Shown: piece after piece, positions 18,286-26,525 of the stretch
Numbering within the stretch: position 1 is the stretch's first letter
How the letters are laid out: each line of letters opens with the position of its first letter
Source: Affinundibacterium fentianense
GTDB lineage: Bacteria; Pseudomonadota; Gammaproteobacteria; Burkholderiales; Burkholderiaceae_D
Assembly (NCBI RefSeq): GCF_018139545.1
Contig: NZ_JAGSPJ010000005.1
Coordinates: 355,112-419,111 of the forward strand
Length of the DNA: 64,000 nt
Reading direction: 5' to 3'
The notes under the pieces: model-generated
Databases searched by the model: none
Told to the model about the DNA's origin: nothing
What the model saw: the letters and a program-made list of their open reading frames with translations, nothing else
Made by a program: the position numbers and the translations under genes

Positions 18286-19353
18286 CTAAATTTTTACTGA
18301 TCGGTTGATCAAGCGGTGGTGCGCTTCTCGTATCATCGTTTCAGTTGTTCCCCAATCCACGCAGGCGTCGGTGACTGAACAACCATAAGTGAGTTGGGTT
18401 AAATCGGCAGGGATCTTTTGGTTCCCTGCAACGATATTCGATTCGATCATCACGCCAACTAAAGCGCGATTGCCATTGACGATTTGATTGATGACGTCGG
18501 CCATGACGAGCGGTTGCAATTCAGGCTTCTTGAAACTATTCGCGTGCGAACAATCGACAATAATATTGGCTGGTAATTGAGCTTTTTTCAAGGCTTGTTC
18601 AGCCATCGCGACGGAGACTGTATCGTAATTTGGACGTCCATCACCACCACGTAAAACCACATGCCCGTATTGGTTGCCACGAGTCCGCACAACGGATACT
18701 TTTCCTTGTCCGTTCAGACCAAGAAAAGAATGGGGATGTGAGGCTGATAAAATTGCGTTGATCGCAATGCTTATGTCGCCATCTGTTCCATTTTTAAACC
18801 CAACCGGTGTTGATAGACCGGAAGACATTTCACGATGGGTTTGGGACTCGGTGGTGCGGGCACCAATCGCAGTCCAAGCGATTAAATCTCCCAGATACTG
18901 CGGAGAGATCGGATCTAGCGCCTCGGTTGCGGTAGGCAATCCTAATTCGCAGATATCAAGTAAAAACTGTCGTGCTTTTTCCATCCCGATATCAACTTGG
19001 AATGAATCATCCATATACGGATCGTTGATATAACCTTTCCACCCAGTGGTTGTGCGTGGTTTTTCAAAATAGACGCGCATAACCAATAGCATGCTTGATT
19101 TGACTTCCTCTTGTAGCGCTTTTAAGCGGCGTGCATAGTCAATGCCAGCGACGGGATCATGAATTGAGCAGGGGCCCACAACCACAATCAGCCGCGAGTC
19201 ACGTCGATCTAAAATTTGCTTTAGTTGCTCCCGGCCAGCATCGACCACCGCTGCCGCTTGCTCTGAGAGCGGCAGTTTGGCGTGTAATTCTTCCGGTGTT
19301 GGCATTGCAGCAAACGAAGTAACATTGATATTTTCTAGATCTTGGCTATTCAT
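18286..19353 (-). CDS. aroG: 3-deoxy-7-phosphoheptulonate (DAHP) synthase, class I
   Basis: This enzyme condenses phosphoenolpyruvate with erythrose 4-phosphate, the first step to aromatic amino acids. At 355 aa it has the size of the AroF/AroG/AroH type. Visible are the VGPCSIHD metal- and substrate-binding block near residue 60, ARTTESQTHREMSSGLS, and the IVDCSHANS motif with the metal-binding His. The protein keeps the N-terminal extension used for aromatic feedback, but I cannot say from the sequence which amino acid inhibits it. PhhA lies in the same window but far away, so no operon link is implied. Confidence 0.95.
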   Translation of the reverse strand: MNSQDLENINVTSFAAMPTPEELHAKLPLSEQAAAVVDAGREQLKQILDRRDSRLIVVVGPCSIHDPVAGIDYARRLKALQEEVKSSMLLVMRVYFEKPRTTTGWKGYINDPYMDDSFQVDIGMEKARQFLLDICELGLPTATEALDPISPQYLGDLIAWTAIGARTTESQTHREMSSGLSTPVGFKNGTDGDISIAINAILSASHPHSFLGLNGQGKVSVVRTRGNQYGHVVLRGGDGRPNYDTVSVAMAEQALKKAQLPANIIVDCSHANSFKKPELQPLVMADVINQIVNGNRALVGVMIESNIVAGNQKIPADLTQLTYGCSVTDACVDWGTTETMIREAHHRLINRSVKI

Positions 19354-19596
19354 AGTCTGGCACTAGGTGATTGAGAGTGAATGAGAAACGTTGTCAGTCC
19401 ATTATAGTTGATGCATTGCACAATGACTGTACTCTCAACGCCGAAAAATCCTCGGAAATTGCCAAAAATAGCCTTATGCGGCTCGAATGGCGATCAGAAC
19501 GGGAAAATAAGCCTACTTTTTGGGGGGTGTTTCTAAGTTTGAAGTGGACTGGCGTCTTGTAAAGTAGAACAACTCTCCAATTCGTTTAGGTGCTTT

Positions 19597-20124
19597 ATGG
19601 TTTCTACTTCCACTCGTCGGCAGCAAAAAAATTTTGATCCGCGTGCTTTGCGCGGCATACCAGGTCAAATTTATGCTTTACGTAATAGTGGGTTAAAGGA
19701 AGGCTTGCTACACATCGGTGTCTCGCGGCGCAGCGGTTGGGCAAAAGCATTAGAGTTAAATCGAGATAAAAGTAACTTGATTCCTGGTGCTTATGAATGC
19801 GTTTTTGAGATGCAAGCGCAGGACAGTGGTACGGCATTAGAAGCGATCTTTTCAATTTTGGCGCATACGCGACCAGAGCGTTCGACACAGGATTTTTTTG
19901 AAATTGATCTGGCTAGTGCAGAACATATTATTCGTCGCACGATTCAAGAAACTGATCGCCATTTCCGAGCACGATTTGAGCATGATATTGAATTGCGGGT
20001 GTATCGAGAGCTAGAGACTGCAGTTGCGTCCGAAGCTTTGATGCAAACCTCTGCACAAGGTTTGCAATCCGATGTCACAGTACGAGAGAGCATCTTTAAG
20101 AAAGCCAAGTCCTGGTTTAGTTGA
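19597..20124 (+). CDS. GIY-YIG / T5orf172-like protein (possible nuclease fold)
   Basis: This 175-aa protein starts with a basic tail and then GQIYALRN (about residues 23-30) and LLHIGVSRR (about 37-45), which resemble the two beta-strand signatures of GIY-YIG proteins of the T5orf172 type. The spacing to KALEL and to the FFEIDLASA segment also fits. The second signature reads HIG rather than YIG. The C-terminal 70 residues look helical and are not recognised. GIY-YIG proteins cut DNA or RNA, but a role here is a guess. It stands alone, divergent from aroG. Confidence 0.5.
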   Translation: MVSTSTRRQQKNFDPRALRGIPGQIYALRNSGLKEGLLHIGVSRRSGWAKALELNRDKSNLIPGAYECVFEMQAQDSGTALEAIFSILAHTRPERSTQDFFEIDLASAEHIIRRTIQETDRHFRARFEHDIELRVYRELETAVASEALMQTSAQGLQSDVTVRESIFKKAKSWFS

Positions 20125-20245
20125 AGGCTAGGCGAATATAAAAATAGATCGCCATATGCATCAGTCGATATCGGTATGCTGGTTCATAAATTGTTGACCC
20201 CCATCGTGCCATCGGCCCCCTTCATACCGATGGCACCAAATTTTT

Positions 20246-20836
20246 CTACGTCTCGACCCTGATTTCAGTTACCGTGAAAAAGGGCTTGCCATCACGTGTG
20301 TGGCAGGTTCCAGTCCAGTGTTGGTGTGATGTTGCACTCCAATGGATTTGACTCCCTTCAGATTTACCCCTGCAAGCTGCATGTGCCTTCTCTGGGATGT
20401 TTATATCAGGTGGTGGTGGTGGTGGTGGTGGTGGTGGTGGTGGTGGTGGTGGTGGTGGTGGTGGTGGTGGTGGTGGTGGTGGTGGTGGCAATTCTGGTAG
20501 ATCCGCCAGATCAGGCGCTGAGGGCTGAGTCGGTGGTAGCGGCGGTGCAATTGGAAGCGGCGGCAATGGGGGCAGCGGTGAATTCACAGTACGGCGTGAG
20601 ATTTTAGCAGGGCGAAGTGGCGCGGTGATTTGCTCACACTCTTGCTTACTATTTTCATCTTTACAGGTCGTATTGATAGGATTTTTCCTGATATTTGAAT
20701 CTTCAATAAGGGCCTGCTGTTCTTTTCCTGAGTTTTGTCGTTGAGGCGTTTGAACTTCTTGCCTGGGTTCTTGGGCTGCGCTATGGTGAATGTGAGCGAC
20801 ACAACATGTCGCGATCAAAATTGTAATGAGTCTCAT
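20246..20836 (-). CDS. Secreted protein with long pure polyproline tract, unknown function
   Basis: I do not recognise this 196-aa protein. A signal peptide ends near HHSAAQ. The first part is polar with one cysteine pair (TTCKDENSKQEC), then proline-rich stretches, then an uninterrupted run of about 27 prolines encoded only by CCA, then a C-terminal region with two more cysteines (HAACRG, GTCHTRDG). The ATG at 20836 was chosen because AAGGAG lies 5 bases before it; the preceding ATG at 20839 is too close. It is downstream of the two-component genes on the same strand, with a 222-bp gap. Polyproline tracts usually act as stiff spacers across the periplasm or wall, and EF-P would be needed to translate this one. 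Confidence 0.65.
   Translation of the reverse strand: MRLITILIATCCVAHIHHSAAQEPRQEVQTPQRQNSGKEQQALIEDSNIRKNPINTTCKDENSKQECEQITAPLRPAKISRRTVNSPLPPLPPLPIAPPLPPTQPSAPDLADLPELPPPPPPPPPPPPPPPPPPPPPPPPPPPDINIPEKAHAACRGKSEGSQIHWSATSHQHWTGTCHTRDGKPFFTVTEIRVET
20409..20488. repeat. Pure (GGT/ACC)n trinucleotide microsatellite, 80 bp
   Basis: 80 bp of perfect GGT repeat (26 units plus GG) read as CCA proline codons on the minus strand. Slippage would change the tract length without shifting the frame. Confidence 0.98.
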
Positions 20837-21058
20837 CATTTCTCCTTTTTAGATAGAGGTGCTGAGGTGAATCGAGAAAAAATCCATCGCGAGGTAGACG
20901 GATGTCTTAGAGATTTTTTTACCTCAGTGGATTTATGATGCAAGGGAAATGTGGAGAAATCGTGGATACTGATCGCGAATATCAAGTGCGAATATCAAGT
21001 GCGAATACCAAATCGAGAAGTCTGTTTCTAAGGTAAGCTTATCCCGTGAGCACCTTGC

Positions 21059-21796
21059 TTAACAGACGGAACCAACGCCATCAAAGCGATAGCCAACGCC
21101 GTAAATAGAATGAATGACAGCTTGTTCACCTGTAATAAGCTGTAATTTTTTGCGCAAATTTTTGATATGGCTATCGATTGCCCTATCTGTGACATCGAGT
21201 TTTTCTTCACATGCAATATCGAGCAATTGAGCACGTGAAAATACGCGACTTGGATGCATCACAAAGTGTTGCAGTAATAAGAATTCGCTACGCGTTAAAT
21301 CGATGATTTTCCCTTCAAAGAGTGCAGACTGTTTCGCGATGTCAATAGATAGTTGAGCCTGATTCTTCTTCGAGAGTTCAGAATCGTAAGATTGACATCG
21401 CTTCAGAATTGTTTTGCATCTCGCTATGAGTTCACGTGGACTAAATGGCTTGCATAGATAGTCGTCAGCACCTGCGTCGAGTCCAATCAAGCGATCGATT
21501 TCCTCGACTTTCGCTGTGACCATAATGATAGGGATGTTTGAAAATGTTCGTACAGCGCGACAAAGACTGAGTCCATCTAAGCGCGGTAACATCAGATCCA
21601 GTACCAATATGGCGCTACGCGGCAGCGACTGTTGGTTTGGTATCGGTGATTGTTGTTGGAGAAGGTAGTCAAGTGCAACTTGGCCGTCATGGATAATTGT
21701 TGGTTCAAATTGATTGGCGCGTGCATAGTCAGCAATCAAGGCGGCAAGATCCGGTTCATCTTCAATAATCAGCATGGCGGGATGGCTGGTACTCAT
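21059..21796 (-). CDS. OmpR-family response regulator, BaeR-like
   Basis: This 245-aa regulator has a receiver domain with the acidic pair (IIEDE, 11-14), the phosphoacceptor Asp67 in LVLDLMLPRLDG and the Lys in CKPFSPRE. A winged-helix DNA-binding domain follows, with TDRAIDSHIKNLRKKL and YGVGYRF. The receiver has about 15 extra residues (LQQQSPIPNQQSLPRS) before the phosphoacceptor strand, which is unusual. The DNA-binding domain is close to BaeR in wording, so a role in envelope stress is possible but not shown. It lies 51 bp downstream of its likely histidine kinase. Confidence 0.92.
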   Translation of the reverse strand: MSTSHPAMLIIEDEPDLAALIADYARANQFEPTIIHDGQVALDYLLQQQSPIPNQQSLPRSAILVLDLMLPRLDGLSLCRAVRTFSNIPIIMVTAKVEEIDRLIGLDAGADDYLCKPFSPRELIARCKTILKRCQSYDSELSKKNQAQLSIDIAKQSALFEGKIIDLTRSEFLLLQHFVMHPSRVFSRAQLLDIACEEKLDVTDRAIDSHIKNLRKKLQLITGEQAVIHSIYGVGYRFDGVGSVC

Positions 21797-21847
21797 GTAT
21801 AGCGAATCCTAATAAATGGCGTGAATGAAATCGTTCGAGTAGAAATG

Positions 21848-23527
21848 TTAGTGTGCCAGCGCGAAGCAGAGCTGGACTTGTAGGCCGCCTAGATTGGAGT
21901 GGCTAAACTGTATTCCGATTCTTTGTGCAGCGAGCAATTGCTTGCATAGTGCTAAGCCTAAACCTGAACCGCCCGATTGACGGTTGCGAGAATGTTCTCC
22001 TCGGAAAAAGCGCTCACCTAAGTGTTCGAGCGCTTGGGGAGAAACACCTGGCGCACTGTCCTCGATGTCGACCATAATCCGTTCGTTCTGTACGCGAATA
22101 TTCACCTTAATTTGCCCCCCAACGTCGGTGTAACGTAACGAATTTTCGAATAGATTGCGACAAACTTGTCGAAGTCGCTCGACGTCGCCGAAGGTTTCAA
22201 TTTTTTCGTGAGAGGTCTGAAGCGTCAAGCTTAACTGGGCACGTCGAACTTTCTCTTGAAAGTTTTCAATTTCTTCATGAATTAATTCCGCGAGATTGAT
22301 TCTTTCAATTTGGTATGTCAAGGCGCCGACGTCGGATTGGGCGAGCAAGTATAGTTCGTCGATCAGTTTATTCAGCGATAAAACTTGCCGGTGCATTAAA
22401 GCTATGTTCTCTGAATTGATGGGACGAATTTGATCTTGGATTGCTTCAATCTGGGCGCGCAACACGGAAACGGGCGTTCTTAATTCATGCGATGTGTTGG
22501 CGACCCACTGCCGACGTTGTTGTTCAGTCGCCTGAAGTTTTCTTGCCAAATTATTGAAACTTTCGGCCAATGTGCCTAGTTCATCGCGACGGGATGTGTC
22601 GAGCTGCCAATTAAAATCCCCGTCTGCTAATTTGCGAGCTCCTTCAGCAAGGTTGAAAATTGGGCGCCGTATATGTAGCGCCAAAAAGAGTGCGAGAACG
22701 CCACTAAGACCGACGCTGATCAAAACGATCAAAAAAATTGTTTCCGACTGCTGTTGCAGAAAATCTTTTGCCAAAGCATCGGTGGGACGTGCAGATTGTT
22801 GCACAAATAGGTAACCAATGAGTTGGCCGTTGACGAGGAGTGCACGCTGTGAACCTCGCTTTTCTTCAAGTACTTGCCCTGCGAGATACTGTTGTTGCGA
22901 GTCGAGCAGGCTAATGCGCGATACCAATCCTGTGAACTCGCTATTGTCGTCTTTGCTAAAAATTGGATCCGGCGGTCCGACTGGCTCAGGATTTTGTGGT
23001 GGTGCTATGAGTGGCAGTGGTGGGAGTGGCGGTACTGGCGGCACTGGCGGCGCGGGTGGCATGGGGGCAGCAGCGGCACTCACTGGTTGAATTGGATGAT
23101 GCCTTGAATTCGATCTTGCTTGCGCAGGTGCAGGGCTTTGTTGCGTTGCGAGATTCTGCTTTGATGGCGGTGAAACTTGGGTGGATTTGAGGGTATTCGG
23201 ATTGTCCAGATTGAGGACTTCATTGGATATGCTTGAGTCCGCCGACTCTGAGTGAATTTTCTGTTGGTAAAGCTGTAGCAATTGGCGGTGAATCCATACA
23301 ACTTTCTCCTGTTGTTTCTCTGGCAGAAAGTGCCACTCACCATACTGTTGATATTGCGTTTGAATCGATTCGCTGAGCTCCTGTAAACGGTCGAGCTCGA
23401 TCTTTGCTGCATAGTCAGCAAAATTCGTACTGATCTTTCTTTGCATGAGAAATAATGCGATTGAGATCACGCTAAGCAATGCAAACAACACCGCAACAAA
23501 TAAACGCCAGCCAATCGACAGTTTCAC
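21848..23527 (-). CDS. Sensor histidine kinase, BaeS-like, with Pro-rich periplasmic segment
   Basis: This is a membrane kinase with two helices (about residues 6-28 and 265-286), a 235-residue periplasmic part, HAMP, then HisKA with the phosphoacceptor His347 in TSHELRTPVSVLR, and HATPase with N, G1 (DSAPGVS) and G2 (GGSGLGLAL) boxes. The frame opens with TTG at 23569; I chose GTG 23527 because GAGG lies 7 bases before it and the N terminus becomes normal (559 aa). The H-box and IEAIQDQIRP wording resembles BaeS. The periplasmic part contains a striking Pro-rich stretch (about 135-187, PPAPPVPPVPPLPPLP) that may act as a spacer. It is transcribed ahead of the response regulator. Confidence 0.92.
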   Translation of the reverse strand: MKLSIGWRLFVAVLFALLSVISIALFLMQRKISTNFADYAAKIELDRLQELSESIQTQYQQYGEWHFLPEKQQEKVVWIHRQLLQLYQQKIHSESADSSISNEVLNLDNPNTLKSTQVSPPSKQNLATQQSPAPAQARSNSRHHPIQPVSAAAAPMPPAPPVPPVPPLPPLPLIAPPQNPEPVGPPDPIFSKDDNSEFTGLVSRISLLDSQQQYLAGQVLEEKRGSQRALLVNGQLIGYLFVQQSARPTDALAKDFLQQQSETIFLIVLISVGLSGVLALFLALHIRRPIFNLAEGARKLADGDFNWQLDTSRRDELGTLAESFNNLARKLQATEQQRRQWVANTSHELRTPVSVLRAQIEAIQDQIRPINSENIALMHRQVLSLNKLIDELYLLAQSDVGALTYQIERINLAELIHEEIENFQEKVRRAQLSLTLQTSHEKIETFGDVERLRQVCRNLFENSLRYTDVGGQIKVNIRVQNERIMVDIEDSAPGVSPQALEHLGERFFRGEHSRNRQSGGSGLGLALCKQLLAAQRIGIQFSHSNLGGLQVQLCFALAH

Positions 23528-23780
23528 AAGTAGACCTCGTTGCCAAAGAAACGCAGTGTAATGGTTCAAACCATGTCAGGCAAATAGTGGTGTTGAAATA
23601 CGGTCGGGATCTGACACTTGCGCAAAAAAACGAAGCATTCAATACATCTCCATCATTTCTCCATGATTGTTTGAGTCAAAAAAATCAAGCAAGTCGATTT
23701 CTACTTGCGTTAGGCTAAACTGATGGGTTCCAATCTAAGGATAATGTAGATCAGCGCAGATTTTTAAACAAAGGTGAACA

Positions 23781-25514
23781 ATGGAAAGCCAAGAAACCCT
23801 GCCGTTTCTTCGAGAAACAATCTTATTCTTAACTTTGGCAGGAATATTGATTCCTTTGCTGCAGCGCTATCGAATCAATCAAGTTTTGGGATTTTTGTGT
23901 GTTGGTTTGTTGTTTGGGCCACATGGCTTAGCACAGTTTGATGAGCATATTCCTTGGTTGCGTCACATCGCTTTTCACGGCGATGAAGAGATGCATTCGC
24001 TGGCTGAGCTAGGCGTCATGTTCTTGATGTTTTTAATTGGATTAGAGCTATCGGTGGAGCGACTTTGGAATCTTCGCCGCTGGGTTTTTTTGGGCGGTGG
24101 TGCGCAATTATTATTGAGTGCGGTATGTATCGCGATCGGTGCTTATGTATTTGGAAATTCGACGAAAGTATCGATCTTACTTGGGTTGGTTTTGTCACTC
24201 TCTTCGACCGCAATGGTGATGCAATTTTTAACGCAACAGCGGCAGTTGCCGAGTCCACTCGGGCAGGCCAGTTTTTCCATTTTGATGATGCAGGATTTTG
24301 CGGTTGTCCCGCTTTTGATTTTGGTTGACCTGTTGGCAAGCAATGGCGATATGAATATGTCGGTTGTCGTTGCACTGACGCTGCTTAAATCAGCCGGCGC
24401 CGTGTTGGCGATTTTTTTTGTTGGACGACGAGTGCTTGGACCGGTATTTTGTTATTTTGCGAAGCATCGACAGCCTGAAGTGTTCATGGCATTAACCTTA
24501 TTGGTGACTCTCGGCATTTCGGCTTTGACTGCTGCCGCCGGATTGTCTTTGGCTCTCGGTGCATTCTTAGCTGGCTTATTATTGGCAGAAACCGAATATC
24601 GACATGAGGTTGAGGTAACGATAGACCCATTTAAAGGCTTGTTAATGGGGCTGTTTTTCATGTCTGTCGGGATGGGAATCGATCTGAGTGCGTTGATGCG
24701 TAATTTTGTGTGGATTACTTTTGCAGTGTTGGGGTTATTTTTTATTAAAGCAGGCGTGGTGACGTTGATTATGCGCAAAGGCGGTTTAAATTGGGGTAAG
24801 GCGTTAGAGGGAGGGACATTGTTGGGGCAAGGAGGGGAGTTTGCATTTGTTATCATTGGTGTCGCAACCACAAATCAAATCTTTTCGAAGGATTTATCGC
24901 AATTCATGTTGTTGGTGGTAAGTCTGAGTTTGTTGTTGACGCCAGCTTTTGCGAAGTTTGGGCAACTAGTCGGTGAGCGTATTGATAAGTACTTGCAAAA
25001 AAACTCCCCTCCTATTATTGAGTCAGTACCAACAGAATTAAGTGCCCATATAGTGATTGCGGGCTTCGGTCGTGTTGGTCAACTTTTGGCACAGGTCTTT
25101 GAACAACAGGGTGTCGCTTATATAGCGATTGAGCATGACGCCCATGCTGTCGCGCAATTGCGGAAAAAAGGAAAGCATGTCTTCTATGGAAACGCAGCGC
25201 GTCCTGACTTGTTGCGCAAGATGCATATGCAGCATGCGACCGCATTTGTTGTCACCATGGATCAGCCTAACGCTGCGATGCATGCGGTCAAGGCGGCTAG
25301 GTCTGAGTATCCAAATTTATTGATATATGCGCGTTCCCGCGATGAAATTCATGCAAGGGAGTTACACGAAGCGGGCGCTTCCGCAGTGGTTCCTGAGACC
25401 TTGGAAGCAGGATTGCAATTGAGTTTTTTTGCGCTAAGTGCGCTGCATGTGCCAGACCAGCAGATTACGGCAATTCTTGATCAAGAACGTGAGGCTCGTG
25501 TAGCCGGACAGTAG
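23781..25514 (+). CDS. Kef-type monovalent cation:proton antiporter (CPA2) with RCK/TrkA-N domain
   Basis: This inner-membrane antiporter exchanges K+ or Na+ for protons. About 12 hydrophobic segments fill residues 10-385, with LIGLELSVERLW and the MMQDFAVVPLL block typical of CPA2 members. A cytosolic RCK-N domain follows, with the nucleotide-binding GFGRVGQLLAQ and a later acidic IEHD. At 577 aa it is close in size to KefB/KefC and YbaL. I do not see the ancillary KefF/KefG protein nearby, so glutathione gating is unproven. The ATG is preceded by AAAGGTG. It ends convergent with the di-iron protein gene. Confidence 0.9.
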   Translation: MESQETLPFLRETILFLTLAGILIPLLQRYRINQVLGFLCVGLLFGPHGLAQFDEHIPWLRHIAFHGDEEMHSLAELGVMFLMFLIGLELSVERLWNLRRWVFLGGGAQLLLSAVCIAIGAYVFGNSTKVSILLGLVLSLSSTAMVMQFLTQQRQLPSPLGQASFSILMMQDFAVVPLLILVDLLASNGDMNMSVVVALTLLKSAGAVLAIFFVGRRVLGPVFCYFAKHRQPEVFMALTLLVTLGISALTAAAGLSLALGAFLAGLLLAETEYRHEVEVTIDPFKGLLMGLFFMSVGMGIDLSALMRNFVWITFAVLGLFFIKAGVVTLIMRKGGLNWGKALEGGTLLGQGGEFAFVIIGVATTNQIFSKDLSQFMLLVVSLSLLLTPAFAKFGQLVGERIDKYLQKNSPPIIESVPTELSAHIVIAGFGRVGQLLAQVFEQQGVAYIAIEHDAHAVAQLRKKGKHVFYGNAARPDLLRKMHMQHATAFVVTMDQPNAAMHAVKAARSEYPNLLIYARSRDEIHARELHEAGASAVVPETLEAGLQLSFFALSALHVPDQQITAILDQEREARVAGQ

Positions 25515-25549
25515 CCCGACATCCTTCGCTTCACGTAGTGGAGTTGACT

Positions 25550-26344
25550 TTATATTGTTCGCGGCAATGGACGGAAGCGATAGTGTTCTTGTGAGAACAA
25601 ATCAATGCCACACTGTAGATTGTCGATCCAGTCCAAGAAGGCTGGAATCGCTTCACCCATCAAGTAGCGACCATGCTGGGGTACTAGCATGTTAATTTCC
25701 ATTTGACGCACCATATTGACCCAAAAACGACAAACCTTATTGGATACCATATACCGTTTGTGAAAACCACTCATGGTATGCAACTGATCATAAAACTCGG
25801 CCTTGGTGGTGATGGGTGTTTTTATACTTTGGGCATCGACTAAGGAGGCGCCCATATCGCCCGAAAATAATATTTTTGAAGTGCTGTCATAAAACTGAAA
25901 ATTGCCTTCCGCGTGTAAAAAGTGCGCCGGAATCGCATACAGCGTTGATCCTGGCATGGGGACAGGCATGCCTTCATCCGGGATACCGATGATACGACCA
26001 TCGGCGCGATTTAAATTGCAAAAATGTGGGACGAAGCGCGCCCACAACTGCGAAACATAGAGGTGGCAATCCGTACTGTAAAGCCACTTATCCAAAGCAC
26101 CAATAATGTCAGGATCTTGATGGGAGGCAAATAAATACTGAAGATTTTTCTTCGGTAGGTATTTTTGCATTGCGAGGGTTAAGGCGTTGTAGGTGATATT
26201 GCCTGAGGGATCAAGCAATGCGCCAGCGCCATGCGATACGATCAAAAATTGGTTGGCCTGTACCGCATCTTCTGCAGAGCCCGTCACCAAGTCATTAAAC
26301 ATGATGCAGCTGTGATTGCCATTATTGAATAATTCGATCGCCAC
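25550..26344 (-). CDS. Oxygen-binding di-iron (ODP) metallo-beta-lactamase-fold protein
   Basis: This 264-aa protein has the metallo-beta-lactamase fold of flavodiiron proteins, but without the flavodoxin domain. Metal ligands are seen in SHQDPDIIGAL, in PAHFLHAEGNF, in FSGDMG and in PQHGRYL. The SHQDPD form, with Asp in place of the usual glutamate-containing HxExD, is typical of ODP-type proteins such as the one feeding methyl-accepting chemotaxis proteins in Treponema, where it reversibly binds oxygen. A sensor or electron-transfer role is an inference. Its neighbours (antiporter, acyl-CoA synthetase) give no direct hint. Confidence 0.8.
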   Translation of the reverse strand: MAIELFNNGNHSCIMFNDLVTGSAEDAVQANQFLIVSHGAGALLDPSGNITYNALTLAMQKYLPKKNLQYLFASHQDPDIIGALDKWLYSTDCHLYVSQLWARFVPHFCNLNRADGRIIGIPDEGMPVPMPGSTLYAIPAHFLHAEGNFQFYDSTSKILFSGDMGASLVDAQSIKTPITTKAEFYDQLHTMSGFHKRYMVSNKVCRFWVNMVRQMEINMLVPQHGRYLMGEAIPAFLDWIDNLQCGIDLFSQEHYRFRPLPRTI

Positions 26345-26525
26345 GGCGTCCCCAAAATAAATGTCGTTTAAATCCTGATTCTAGGATAGAAATTGAGACC
26401 ATTTTTGATTTGGATTAAGAATTTGCTGTTCCTGTCGCATATTTGTTAAAAAACGAAAAGATTTATCCAATTCAGGTGGTAGTTGATGATCATTTCAATA
26501 ATGGACTTGTTCGGGTCACTATGCG

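Noticed and set aside
19371..19562. 63-codon frame between aroG and the GIY-YIG-like gene
   Set aside because: No homology, no ribosome-binding site; the region is the aroG upstream area.
20296..20607. Plus-strand frame with a polyvaline run opposite the polyproline gene
   Set aside because: It is the mirror of the GGT repeat. The minus-strand gene has a signal peptide and a ribosome-binding site, and this frame has neither.
22818..23090. Glycine/serine-rich plus-strand frame
   Set aside because: Antisense of the kinase's proline-rich segment; the amino acid bias follows from that.
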